DNA of 64,000 bases from Pseudomonadales bacterium (lineage in GTDB: Bacteria; Pseudomonadota; Gammaproteobacteria; Pseudomonadales; Azotimanducaceae): contig JAHRVQ010000019.1 of the NCBI GenBank assembly GCA_019090615.1, forward strand, positions 1 to 64,000, in the 5' to 3' direction. The notes below the pieces were generated by a model, which was not told the DNA's origin, searched no databases, and worked only from the letters and a program-made list of their open reading frames with translations. Below are positions 17,803-27,965 of the stretch, piece by piece; the stretch's first letter is position 1, and each line of letters begins with the position of its first letter. A program made the translations under genes and the position numbers.

Positions 17803-17899
17803 AAATAGCATTATATTACATCAGGATATAATCAGCTACGTCAGTGTTGAAAAAATACTCAGAACTATTACTTGCGCTGAGTACTTTTAACCCTGCGCA

Positions 17900-18514
17900 C
17901 TATTGACTTGAAAGCGAATCAACCCATTGCTCTTCTGAAATTATCGCAATCGCGCTACCTTTTTCCTTCAACTCAACTGCTAGCTCTATACTACGTCCAA
18001 AAGTCGTATGCTCCCACTCTGGGCTACAAATTTCGCCAATAACCAGATAATCCGTATCCGCCTCAGGCTGCTCGCATAATAGACCGCCTAACTCAGCAAC
18101 AATCTCTTCACAATCTAAAGTCGAACCAAAAACAAATTTACCGGTTAAGCAAAACGATTTACCGGCAAACTGAACTTCTGGGCCAGGATGGTCCAAGGGT
18201 AAGCTGGTGGATCGATTATGCTCCTGAAAAAGGGCGCTATCACCAGTAATTTCTCGTAATGTTGCCAGTAACTCTACCTGTTCATCGCCGCTTAATACGC
18301 CGTCGCGAAGCATTTCCGTCAATCGTGCATACAAAATATTAACCGGCCAACGATCTGCGATTTCTCGATGATTCGATATCCACTGGCCAATAAATATCGC
18401 CTCTTTCTCATCCACTACTCCATCAGCGATCACGCCTCGACAAATACCTATTAATTCATCAATTAACCTGTCCTGTATCTGGATGGCGGTTTTAGATCGC
18501 ACACTTTTGCTCAT
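17900..18514 (-). CDS. BRCT-domain protein with TerB-like helical N-terminus
   Basis: 204 residues. Residues 1-95 are helical with acidic turn motifs (IADGVVDEKEAIFIGQWI and LRDGVLSGDEQVELL) resembling TerB/EF-like helical repeats. Residues 110-204 form a BRCT domain: FAGKSFCLTGKFVFGS, CEEIVAELGGLLCEQPEAD, DYLVIGEICSPEW, and the Trp in EEQWVDSL. This BRCT is of the NAD-dependent ligase/DNA-exonuclease type, which binds DNA ends or phospho-partners. No catalytic domain is present. Function unknown; possibly recruitment in DNA repair. Confidence 0.8.
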   Translation of the reverse strand: MSKSVRSKTAIQIQDRLIDELIGICRGVIADGVVDEKEAIFIGQWISNHREIADRWPVNILYARLTEMLRDGVLSGDEQVELLATLREITGDSALFQEHNRSTSLPLDHPGPEVQFAGKSFCLTGKFVFGSTLDCEEIVAELGGLLCEQPEADTDYLVIGEICSPEWEHTTFGRSIELAVELKEKGSAIAIISEEQWVDSLSSQ

Positions 18515-18713
18515 TAACTTAACTCCTCGATTACTTCTGCAACACTATTTTATTTCACGCAACAGTAGCAACAAAACTACCCATGCAATTAAAACGGTTC
18601 TATCTTATTATAAATTCTGTTCCTGAAACCTGTCGACCTGAATCAGACACGCAGGGTGCAGGTCGGCATTCTCAATAATTGCCAATAATTTGCAACAATT
18701 ACTTTTTCTTTGA

Positions 18714-19073
18714 TTACTCTTCAAATAGCGTTAATTGCATACCTGATTTCTGTACCAATAGCGCCAGCACATCTTGCTGCCAGCCAATACTCACCGCCAG
18801 CGCCCGCTTCCAGTCAAGATCAGGCTTCCAGGCTAGCTGCCGCTTAAACCCGGCAAGCGTTAAATCCTCTGTTAAATATATCTGATAAGGCGACCCGATG
18901 ACCCGTTCAGCCGTCCAGTAAACTTCAAATACAGCCTCTGGACACCAGTAACGGGTTAAGCCATCAGCACCCTCCATACCAGCCTCGGCATCATCCCACG
19001 AGGATATTTCAGTACGAAGCTCACGCCAATTTGAATTAAATAAGTCTCCCGGATCTAATTTATCGCTGGCCAT
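18714..19073 (-). CDS. Hypothetical acidic protein coupled to nitroreductase
   Basis: 119 residues, not recognised. It is rich in Trp and acidic residues (WRELRTEISSWDDAEAGMEG, WKPDLDWKRALAVSIGWQ) and ends LTLFEE. No signal or membrane segment. The start overlaps the end of the nitroreductase gene by 19 bp, so translation is probably coupled. Confidence 0.65.
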   Translation of the reverse strand: MASDKLDPGDLFNSNWRELRTEISSWDDAEAGMEGADGLTRYWCPEAVFEVYWTAERVIGSPYQIYLTEDLTLAGFKRQLAWKPDLDWKRALAVSIGWQQDVLALLVQKSGMQLTLFEE

Positions 19074-19621
19074 GACTTAAAATAGTCCACTGTGTTCTTT
19101 TTCGGTGCCAGGCGGGTTTTACCCTCTACCTGGCCGATATAAAGGTAACCAATCAGCTTTTCATCCGCGGTTAAACCCAGACCATTCAACACCAGGGGAT
19201 GATAAGCCATACCACCTGTACGCCACATGGCCCCAAGACCCTGGGCATAAGCCGCTAGCAGCATATTTTGCGTTGCTGCACCAACCGATAAAAGCTGCTC
19301 AACTTCTGGCACACTGGCATGCTCAGCAACCGTCGCAATGGCAACCACAATTAACGGTGCGCGCAATGGTTTAGACTTAGCTTTGGCCACTTTTGCTTCA
19401 GTGAGCGCCGGATCAGCCTGCAATTGCGCTTCGGCAAACAACTCCCCAAGCTGATTACGCCCATCACCGGCAATTTTCAGAAACCGCCAGGGTGTTAATA
19501 ACGCATGATCTGGCGCTCTTAACGCCGCCTGAAATATATTCTCTAACACTTCATCACTGGGTACGTCACCCCCGAGGCGAGACACCGATACCCGTTGTTG
19601 CAATGCTTCTAATGCATCCAT
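19055..19621 (-). CDS. Nitroreductase family protein (YdjA-like)
   Basis: 188 residues, the short single-domain form. The N-terminal RVSVSRLGGDVPSDEVLENI and APDHALLTPWRFLKI correspond to the FMN-phosphate Arg/Ser region and the following loop; SVGAATQNMLLAAYAQGLGAMWRTG is the second FMN block, and LGLTADEKLIGYLYIGQ the C-terminal strand. YdjA homologues are FMN-dependent homodimers that reduce nitro compounds or quinones with NAD(P)H; the true substrate is unknown. First of a two-gene unit with the overlapping hypothetical. A long 13-bp tandem array lies upstream. Confidence 0.88.
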   Translation of the reverse strand: MDALEALQQRVSVSRLGGDVPSDEVLENIFQAALRAPDHALLTPWRFLKIAGDGRNQLGELFAEAQLQADPALTEAKVAKAKSKPLRAPLIVVAIATVAEHASVPEVEQLLSVGAATQNMLLAAYAQGLGAMWRTGGMAYHPLVLNGLGLTADEKLIGYLYIGQVEGKTRLAPKKNTVDYFKSWPAIN

Positions 19622-19700
19622 TGATAATCCTGAATCATAATTTAAATTGATCTGATGACGGCAACCGCTGATTAAATATTCCGCCTATTATCGGCCTGTA

Positions 19701-19817
19701 TTCTTAACCCATGTTATTAACCCATGCTCTTAGCCCATGTTCTTAGCCCATGTCCTTAGCCCATGTTCTTAGCCCATGTCCTTAGCCCATGTTCTTAGCT
19801 CATGTTCTTAGCTCATG
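19701..19817. repeat. 13-bp tandem repeat, 9 copies
   Basis: Unit TTCTTAGCCCATG with one or two changes per copy (TTA/TCC, CCC/CTC), followed by a partial tenth copy. It fills the divergent intergenic space between the nitroreductase and the acyltransferase, whose 446 bp otherwise show no gene. There are no spacers, so it is not CRISPR. Confidence 0.95.
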
Positions 19818-20067
19818 TTCTGGCCCATATTTTCAATCAACGTTATCTGGCTCACTTCAACCGTCAGTCGCGGCTGATAATTTCAATCGCTATTACAACT
19901 ACCATACTTGAATAATTCTACGTCGAACAGTGATGCTTTTACCGCGTGGTAAATTGTGCCCTTATCTTGACTCAGCAACAGCAAAAAAAAGAACCTACAA
20001 AACGTCTGCAAAGGTTTCTGCTACACTGCCCGCTTGATAAAAAGGTAAATATGCTGAAATACATCCT

Positions 20068-20790
20068 ATGATCTACGAACATTGGCCCTTTATAATAAAA
20101 AACGCCTATCTGAAACTCGAACGCTGTTATACCCAATACAGAATCGCACCACATTTTAAATCGTTAGGCAGCAATAGCATGATGATGAAGCCCTGGTATA
20201 TCGATATCCATGGCGGGTTTATCGAGGCCGGTAACAATCTCCATGTAATCACCGCCAGGGATAGACGCGTCATACTATCAACCTGGCAATTCGAGGATTA
20301 TCAGGGTCATATCACGTTGGGCGACAATTGTCTGATCTGCCCTGGAGTACGCTTTAATTCAGGTTCTAGCATCAATGTGGGTAATAATTGCATGTTTGCC
20401 GCCGGCAGTTACATCACCGATGCCGACTGGCATGATATTTACGACCGTACCAAAACCATTGGCACCACCGCACCAATTACGCTAGCCGACAATGTCTGGA
20501 TCGGTGATGGCGCTATTGTTTGCAAAGGTGTCAGTATTGGCGAAAACAGTGTTATTGGCGCCGGCGCGGTGGTTGCATCAGACATCCCGGCTAACTGTAT
20601 TGCCGCAGGCAACCCTGCCAGAGTAATCAAACAACTCGACCCAGAGCGAACCCTGGTTACCCGTGCTCAGATCTTTGAAGATGTTGGCGGGCTGAATACA
20701 ATGCTGGAAAATGTTAATCGAAAAATACTCGCCAACAACACCTTATGGGGTTGGCTTAGAACAATTTTGCGGCCCAGAAGGGGCGATTAA
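20068..20790 (+). CDS. Hexapeptide-repeat acyltransferase
   Basis: 240 residues. From about residue 65 a left-handed beta-helix is built from hexads: HITLGDNCLICPGVRFNSGS, SINVGNNCMFAAGSY, PITLADNVWIGDGAIVCKGV, SIGENSVIGAGAVVASDIP, then the closing NCIAAGNPARVIKQL. This is the WbbJ/maltose-acetyltransferase-like family; ADWHD supplies the catalytic-type His. It would O-acetylate a sugar, often in surface polysaccharide. The start ATG lacks an obvious ribosome site. No other polysaccharide genes are adjacent. Confidence 0.85.
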   Translation: MIYEHWPFIIKNAYLKLERCYTQYRIAPHFKSLGSNSMMMKPWYIDIHGGFIEAGNNLHVITARDRRVILSTWQFEDYQGHITLGDNCLICPGVRFNSGSSINVGNNCMFAAGSYITDADWHDIYDRTKTIGTTAPITLADNVWIGDGAIVCKGVSIGENSVIGAGAVVASDIPANCIAAGNPARVIKQLDPERTLVTRAQIFEDVGGLNTMLENVNRKILANNTLWGWLRTILRPRRGD

Positions 20791-20840
20791 GGATTTTTAT
20801 CAAACGCTACGGGTAAAGCTGCCACCCGGCGTGCCCAAAA

Positions 20841-21677
20841 TCACTGCCGCCATACCCGCACATCACCGGTGATCTCTTTATCATGTGATCGCGACGGATT
20901 GATATCTAAACCACCTCGACGGGTAAAGCGGGCCTGAACGCCCAACCTGTCGGGCGAGCATCGATTCATAATATCAACAAATATTCGCTCTACTATCTGC
21001 TCGCAAAATTCAGCGTGTTCACGATACGAAACCAAATATTTAAGCAGACCCTCTGCGGAAATATGACGCCCATTATAATGTATCGCTATACTGGCAAAAT
21101 CCGGCTGCCCAGTAATAGGACAAATGGAGCGAAACAGATGGGTAAAGACCGATTCATTCACCGTCATATTGCCTTCAATTGTGAGAAACTCAGGATTCCA
21201 GTAGTATTCATCAACATCAACATCCAGCATATCAAGGCTTTTGCCGGTTAATGCGCCCAGCGCATTGCTCACCACCTGCTCTGGCGACATTAATGTAACA
21301 TTAACTGGCGCCTGAGCAGTAATCGTCAAATCAGACTCAAGCGTAGAAATCACTTCGCTACGATGCGCGAATGGGGTATTGGCAAAAGAACCTAGATAGA
21401 GCTTCAGAGATTTCGACTCGATGATACTGGCAGACTTGGCAGGCACATGAAACTGAGCCTGGGCAACTTCTGGCTTACCTCTACTGTTTAACCAGGTAAA
21501 TTCATAGGCATTCCAGATATCCATACCCCGAAAAGGTAGTGCATCTTCAGTGATACCAAGTGACCTTCGCTGTTCAGCTCTTGGAATAGCGACCAATAAT
21601 GAAGGTTTATAGGTCGCTACATAATCAACCTTTTTATCCAGGCCTGGATAACTTTTCATTACTATATCATCAACCAT
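20841..21677 (-). CDS. queF: NADPH-dependent 7-cyano-7-deazaguanine reductase
   Basis: 278 residues, the long bimodular (type II, YqcD-like) QueF. It reduces preQ0 to preQ1 in queuosine biosynthesis. The NADPH-binding QueF motif ESKSLKLYL is at 87-95. The catalytic nucleophile Cys186 and general acid Asp193 lie in CPITGQPDFA, and the substrate Glu is in the VSYREHAEFCEQ block. Length and motif order equal those of E. coli QueF. The ATG at 21677 fits; an internal Met7 is a possible alternative. Convergent with the acyltransferase gene and divergent from the TonB receptor. Confidence 0.97.
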   Translation of the reverse strand: MVDDIVMKSYPGLDKKVDYVATYKPSLLVAIPRAEQRRSLGITEDALPFRGMDIWNAYEFTWLNSRGKPEVAQAQFHVPAKSASIIESKSLKLYLGSFANTPFAHRSEVISTLESDLTITAQAPVNVTLMSPEQVVSNALGALTGKSLDMLDVDVDEYYWNPEFLTIEGNMTVNESVFTHLFRSICPITGQPDFASIAIHYNGRHISAEGLLKYLVSYREHAEFCEQIVERIFVDIMNRCSPDRLGVQARFTRRGGLDINPSRSHDKEITGDVRVWRQ

Positions 21678-21898
21678 GATTTGTATTACTCTCCCTCTCT
21701 ATAGCGTCAATCTTCCCTGTATAGAACAGGGTTTGTCAAGCGAGGCAGGCAAGCAACCCGACCCAGGGTCACAGACACTGGATAACAGGCACCTGGTTCA
21801 TCGCTATACGTGACTGACAGGCCCTTTCGGAGTAGGTATGCTATACACCAGGGGCGAATAATAAATGCCCACGGCCCACAATTCGATCGAAGAACCCC

Positions 21899-23989
21899 AT
21901 GCAAAAAATACTCGCCGCCAGACTCATCAGACAAGTTGCTGCATTTTGTCTGTTATTTCTATTACGCCCTATAACAGGCTGGGCAATCGCTGCCCAGGAT
22001 TCCCCCAGTTTACTTGAAGAAGTGGTTGTTACGGCAGCAAAAATTGACCAAACCATTGCCGATGTTGGCACCAATATCGACCGTATTACCGACCTGGATG
22101 GTATTGGTCAAACGCATATCAACGAAACCTTGCAGCGTACACCAGGTGTATGGATCAGTCGCGGCAATGGCCAGGAGCATCTCACCGCGATCCGCTCGCC
22201 GGTGCTCACCGGCGCTGGTGCCTGCGGCGCATTTTTAATGGCACAGGATAATCTACCGCTACGGGCCAGCGGTTTCTGCAACGTTAATGCACTTTTTGAC
22301 GTTAACAGCGAGCAGGCAGCCAGAATTGAGGTGGTCAAGGGTCCAGCGGGAGTACTTTATGGTTCAAATGCGATGCATGGCATGATTAATGTTATTACCC
22401 CACCGCTGGATGAGCACAGTTCCATTAGCGCCGAAGCAGGACCACATGATTATTATCGCACTAAAATTACCGCTGGCACTTCGCGTTGGCGTCTGGACGT
22501 CAATCACACGACAGATGGCGGCTATAAACATGACTCAGGTTTTGACCAACAAAAAGCCAACTTTAAATTCAGCGCAGCATTACTTGGCTTTGAGCTGACC
22601 AATGTACTCAGTATATCTAATTTAAACCAGGAAACTGCCGGGTTTATTTTCGGCAACAAAGCCTATAAGGATAGCCACCTGGCGCGCCAGAACCCTAACC
22701 CAGAAGCTTATCGGGATAGCAGTAGTATTCGGCTGTATAGCATCATGACAAAATCACTTAATCATAGTGAACTTGTTTTAACCCCCTATGTTCGCCATAC
22801 CCGCATGGAATTTATCCAGCATTTTCTGCCGGGCCAGGCTATTGAAAAAAACGGCCATGAAAGCGTTGGCCTACAAACCGCCTGGCATTTTAAAAACTGG
22901 CTGATCGGCGCAGAATTCGAATTCACCGAAGGTTTTTTGCAGGAGACCCAGCCCAATACAACCAACTCAGACAGCGCCTTTTTAGTTGCCACAATTCCCC
23001 AGGGCGATCATTACGACTATGATGTGGATGCGCGCACTCTGGCCCTTTTTAGCCAATATACAAAATCAATGGGTAGCAATAGCAAACTCACCCTGGCAGC
23101 GCGTTATGAACAGGTCAAATACGATTATGCAAACAACCTGTCAACAGGCCGCAGCCGAGCTGATGGCAGCCTATGTGGTTTCGGCGGTTGTCGCTTTAAT
23201 CGCCCCGCTAATCGATCTGATTCATTCTCAAACTTTTCCCCGCAGCTTAACTTTAGCCATTACCTGACCAGTACGCAGCAGCTCTACCTGCAATTGGCGC
23301 GGGGCTATAGAGCCCCGCAAACAACGGAGTTATATCGCTTACAGGGCGGCCAGACAGTATCAGAAATTGATTCAGAGCAACTTGACAGTCTGGAAATAGG
23401 GTTCCGCGGCAGCGTGCCCGATTTTATCAACAATAACCGTTTAAATTACGATTTATCCCTTTATCAGCTAAAAAAGGATAATTTTATTTTTCGGGATTCC
23501 AACCGCGCCTCAGTTGATAATGGCAAAACCTCACATACGGGGCTTGAAATCAACCTATCCGTCGCCCTCAGCAATACTATCAGCACAGATTGGGTGATGA
23601 CCTATGCCCGTCATCAATACGAAAATAACCCTGCCTTTTCGGCCCAAACTGCAACCTCTATCATGCATAATGATATTGATACAGCACCGAGAAAGCTCGG
23701 TTCAATAAGATTAACCTGGCAGCCCGCCCAGCCACTAACAACAGAGCTGGAGCTTGTGTACCTGGGCAAATACTATACTGATCCGGAAAACAATCACAGC
23801 TACCCCGGCCATACTATAATCAACCTTAGAAGCCACTATAATATCAATAATAAAAGCCAAATTTTTATTCGACTCATTAATTTGACCAACAAAAAATATG
23901 CCGAACGGGCAGATTTTGCATTTGGCTCCGAGCGCTACTTTGTTGGCGAACCAGCATCAATTTATGCCGGCATAAAAATGACTCTGTAG
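21899..23989 (+). CDS. TonB-dependent outer-membrane receptor
   Basis: 696 residues with a signal peptide (hydrophobic AAFCLLFLLRPITGWAIA, cleavage near AAQ). A TonB-box-like LEEVVVTAAK follows. The plug domain (about 45-160) has INETLQRTPGVWISRGNG, RIEVVKGPAGVLYGSNAM and GMINVITPP. The remaining 500 residues are barrel strands with RGYRAPQTTELYR and the end NKKYAERADFAFGSERYF, VGEPASIYAGIKMTL. It imports a siderophore, vitamin or similar ligand using TonB energy; the ligand cannot be told. I see no Fur box or cobalamin riboswitch in the 220 bp upstream. Confidence 0.92.
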   Translation: MQKILAARLIRQVAAFCLLFLLRPITGWAIAAQDSPSLLEEVVVTAAKIDQTIADVGTNIDRITDLDGIGQTHINETLQRTPGVWISRGNGQEHLTAIRSPVLTGAGACGAFLMAQDNLPLRASGFCNVNALFDVNSEQAARIEVVKGPAGVLYGSNAMHGMINVITPPLDEHSSISAEAGPHDYYRTKITAGTSRWRLDVNHTTDGGYKHDSGFDQQKANFKFSAALLGFELTNVLSISNLNQETAGFIFGNKAYKDSHLARQNPNPEAYRDSSSIRLYSIMTKSLNHSELVLTPYVRHTRMEFIQHFLPGQAIEKNGHESVGLQTAWHFKNWLIGAEFEFTEGFLQETQPNTTNSDSAFLVATIPQGDHYDYDVDARTLALFSQYTKSMGSNSKLTLAARYEQVKYDYANNLSTGRSRADGSLCGFGGCRFNRPANRSDSFSNFSPQLNFSHYLTSTQQLYLQLARGYRAPQTTELYRLQGGQTVSEIDSEQLDSLEIGFRGSVPDFINNNRLNYDLSLYQLKKDNFIFRDSNRASVDNGKTSHTGLEINLSVALSNTISTDWVMTYARHQYENNPAFSAQTATSIMHNDIDTAPRKLGSIRLTWQPAQPLTTELELVYLGKYYTDPENNHSYPGHTIINLRSHYNINNKSQIFIRLINLTNKKYAERADFAFGSERYFVGEPASIYAGIKMTL

Positions 23990-24010
23990 CATTTAACCCC
24001 AATCCTCTAT

Positions 24011-25226
<1,216 letters not shown>

Positions 25227-25263
25227 ACAGCAATTTATAAGTATCAATTTATAAGTACTAAGG

Positions 25264-25323
25264 GTTCAAGTACTAAGGATTCAAGTACTAAGGATTCAAG
25301 TACTAAGGGTTCAAGTACTAAGG
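25264..25323. repeat. 15-bp tandem repeat at gene 3' end, serial in-frame stops
   Basis: Unit GTTCAAGTACTAAGG (plus strand), four copies plus flanking partial units (25231-25263, 14-bp CAATTTATAAGTAT twice). On the minus strand each unit reads AAC/AAT CCT TAG TAC TTG, repeating the last residues Asn-Pro and the stop of the 25318 gene in frame. Confidence 0.92.
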
Positions 25324-25551
25324 GTTCGACGGCGAGACTGTGTTAATTTTATCAGCCTGAACATCGAGTCCTGGCCCGTCTTGCCGCCGGTCAGCGACTT
25401 TGCGGCGCGGGGCCTTGGCTAGATGAGCCCTTGAGCTACGTCGGTCTGAACGCGCTTCACGGCGGTCACTGTCGCTTTCACGGCGCTCGCTGTTCAATTC
25501 GACCTTGCTGGGATTTAACGCGCCTGTCTCAATATCTTGTTTCTTTGCCAT
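25318..25551 (-). CDS. Small highly charged hypothetical protein
   Basis: 77 residues from MAKKQDIETG; an in-frame upstream Met at 25623 would give 101 residues. It is rich in Arg/Asp/Glu/Ser with a duplicated ERRESDSDRREARSDRR motif, probably disordered. Such DRR-rich tracts occur in small gammaproteobacterial proteins of unknown role. The last codons and the TAG stop are part of the downstream tandem repeat. Family not recognised. Confidence 0.55.
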   Translation of the reverse strand: MAKKQDIETGALNPSKVELNSERRESDSDRREARSDRRSSRAHLAKAPRRKVADRRQDGPGLDVQADKINTVSPSNP

Positions 25552-25763
25552 ATCCCGACTCTCAACAAATAAATTTCGACCTACTATGTTGACCAACTTA
25601 TAGAGACTGACCAGACATCTCAATCAATAAATACGAATAACCTGCGTCCAACATGAACTAAGGCTATTGGTTAAGGGCAGGTTAGGCGCATTAAATAAGA
25701 ACATCGACCAGGGACATCGACCAGGGAAAGTCATTCAGGCAGTTAATAACTGCCACCCCATTG

Positions 25764-26540
25764 CTAGTTGATTTGTTTCATATCAAACGAACTTTCATCA
25801 TCGTCCTTCTTGCGTGTTAAGGAACCAGCCAACTTTAAATTCACCTCAGACGCTGCAGACTCAACGGCTTTTTGATCCGCCCTCAGAGTCTTAATTTTTT
25901 CAGTTAAGTCCTTCACCTGCTCGGCATAATCTCCACTGGATTTGCTTTTGGTAATTTCATTAAGTGCTAATTGGAAGTAACGTAAAGCCAGGGATTTATT
26001 ACCTTCGGACTGAGAATGATTAGCCTGTGAAACCAGCCCATCAACTGTCGCAGTCAAATTCACATTATGCAGCGACTTGATATAACCCGTTGCCTCAAGT
26101 TTGTTCAAAAAACCACCTTTATGTTGCTGCAGGATAAACTCTTTCAATAGCTTAATCCCTCGCTGAACATCTTTTAGCTGCTCACCGATACTTCCACCTA
26201 CCGCACGGGTTGGCAACGGCTCACCGCGCACTACAGCATCATGCAAACGGCGTGTTGAATCCAAATGGTGACGTAGGTCAGCATTACCTGCGTCAAGGTT
26301 AAGTGCTGTCTCTAGATGCACAATCATTGCCCTGGTGATCAATGCCGGCAATTTACCGGGTACAGTTTTGGCAGGGATAACCTCGACAATAAAACTTAGA
26401 TCTCGAAATCGATCCCGATGAATTGCAGCACGGCGAGTTTTTTCTATTTTGGCCATTTCCATCCGATGCGCACCGTAGGCTATAGCCACCAGGACCAACA
26501 ACCCAAGCGCTACTAGACTACTTAACCATAAGGTAGACAT
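25764..26540 (-). CDS. Membrane-anchored helical hypothetical protein
   Basis: 258 residues, GAGGA five bases before ATG. One N-terminal membrane helix (about 5-24, WLSSLVALGLLVLVAIAYGA) precedes a cytoplasmic all-helical region. SQANHSQSEGNKSLALRYFQ, LALNEITKSK resembles one TPR-like unit, and the last third is coiled-coil-like with a polar tail ending SSFDMKQIN. Not recognised. It stands alone upstream of the tRNA-Glu/tRNA-Gly pair, on the opposite strand. Confidence 0.7.
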   Translation of the reverse strand: MSTLWLSSLVALGLLVLVAIAYGAHRMEMAKIEKTRRAAIHRDRFRDLSFIVEVIPAKTVPGKLPALITRAMIVHLETALNLDAGNADLRHHLDSTRRLHDAVVRGEPLPTRAVGGSIGEQLKDVQRGIKLLKEFILQQHKGGFLNKLEATGYIKSLHNVNLTATVDGLVSQANHSQSEGNKSLALRYFQLALNEITKSKSSGDYAEQVKDLTEKIKTLRADQKAVESAASEVNLKLAGSLTRKKDDDESSFDMKQIN

Positions 26541-26834
26541 ATAAATCCTCGACCGACAGTTTATTTTTCGTACAGACTTTAAGTGTAGACCCTCTGGGCT
26601 CGGTTATAAGGGGCAACCGACAAAACCAGCTAAAATTGCCGACACTGAGGTTTTGCTAGCAGCTTTTCTGCCCCAGCACAATCCACAACACCCGTACTTG
26701 CGAATAATATCTAACCATCAACAGGGTCAGCGAAGCGTTTTTGGCCACAATAAAAAAATACCCAATATCTTGCCCTTTGGCGCTTGACGGATCGACCGAA
26801 CATCCATAGAATGCGCGGCTTCTTGATTGTATGT

Positions 26835-26910
<76 letters not shown>

Positions 26911-27143
26911 TTTTTCGATAATACTGCGTATATTCGAAAAATAAGCGTCAAACGTACATGATTGAATATGAGCGCTTCATAGCAGCTGTAATTAACAGGA
27001 CAACCTGAAATTGCAGCTTCAAGCAAAATGATTGAGGAGTATTTCAATCGTTAAATTATTAACCATCATATTTTTGATAGAGATAATTGTTAACTCATAG
27101 TAAAATGCAGGAATACGCCACACCAGAGGCGTAGTTAAAAAAA

Positions 27144-27219
27144 GCGGGTGTAGCTCAGCTGGTAGAGCGGTACCTTGCCAAGGTACAGGTCAGGAGTTCG
27201 AACCTCCTTACCCGCTCCA
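27144..27219 (+). tRNA. tRNA-Gly (anticodon GCC)
   Basis: 76 nt with encoded CCA. Acceptor GCGGGTG/TACCCGC, D-arm AGCTCAGCTGGTAGAGC, anticodon loop in TACCTTGCCAAGGTA reads GCC, T-arm AGGAGTTCGAACCTCCT. Confidence 0.96.
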
Positions 27220-27362
27220 TTTTTAAAGGGCTGTAGGGAATTGGCGATTTACTCAGAAGACCACTATGACGGTTTTCGTGACGGGTAATTCCCAATTCCG
27301 CCTTTTACTCCTCACCTGAACGCCAAATGACCTCCTATTCGGCTACCTGGCTTCAACTTAGA

Positions 27363-27965
27363 TCATTTAGCCAATAACTTAGCCGATAGCGCGCCAGCCA
27401 ATAAGCCGAACAGATGACCTTCCCAGGAAACAAATCGATCTTGCGGCAAAATGCCCCAGATCATACCGCCATATAAAAATATCGCCAAAAAGGCGAGACC
27501 AAAAGTTTTCAGGCTGCGCTGATAATAGGCCAACAAAATCAAAAACCCAAACAAACCAAATACCAGTCCGCTAGCACCGACGTGATAGGCCGCTCGACCA
27601 AAGATCCAGACGCCTGCACCCCCCAGCAGCAATATAATGATACTTGCCTTAAGAAACACCATACGCCCATACAGCGCAACAAAAAAACCAAGCACTAACA
27701 GCGGCATGGTATTAAGCGCCAGGTGGTAGAAATTACCATGCAAAAAGGGCCAGATTATCAGCCCAGGCAGTGATTCAACCCGACGCGGATAAATGCCATA
27801 ACTATTCAATCGATGACCGACGAGATAATTGGCCAGCTCTACTACCCATAAAACCGCTACCAACGCCAAAATCAGCTTAGCAGCAGCAAACCAATGCGGA
27901 GGAATTATTCTACTCAAGCGCGGCAACACATTGAGCAACGTCAACCGCATCCGGGATATTGTCAT
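27363..27965 (-). CDS. Rhomboid-family intramembrane serine protease
   Basis: About 200 residues from the ATG at 27965 (a GTG at 28004 is the longer choice). Six predicted membrane helices. WPFLHGNFYHLALNTMPLLV carries the conserved HxxxN region, GASGLVFGLFGFL the catalytic Ser, and SWEGHLFGLLAGAL the catalytic His. Rhomboids cleave membrane-protein segments. The gene overlaps the 3' end of the potassium-channel gene, so the two are co-translated members of the yjf-type cluster; a role in membrane quality control there is inference. Confidence 0.9.
   Translation of the reverse strand: MTISRMRLTLLNVLPRLSRIIPPHWFAAAKLILALVAVLWVVELANYLVGHRLNSYGIYPRRVESLPGLIIWPFLHGNFYHLALNTMPLLVLGFFVALYGRMVFLKASIIILLLGGAGVWIFGRAAYHVGASGLVFGLFGFLILLAYYQRSLKTFGLAFLAIFLYGGMIWGILPQDRFVSWEGHLFGLLAGALSAKLLAK

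Noticed and set aside
19701-19817. CRISPR array
   Set aside because: The 13-bp units are contiguous with no spacers and no cas genes are near.
21700-21898. Cobalamin riboswitch upstream of the TonB receptor
   Set aside because: A few bases resemble the B12 box region, but the conserved core and order of elements are not found.
25231-25327. CRISPR or REP array near the dehydrogenase gene
   Set aside because: Contiguous 14-15 bp units without spacers or dyad symmetry.
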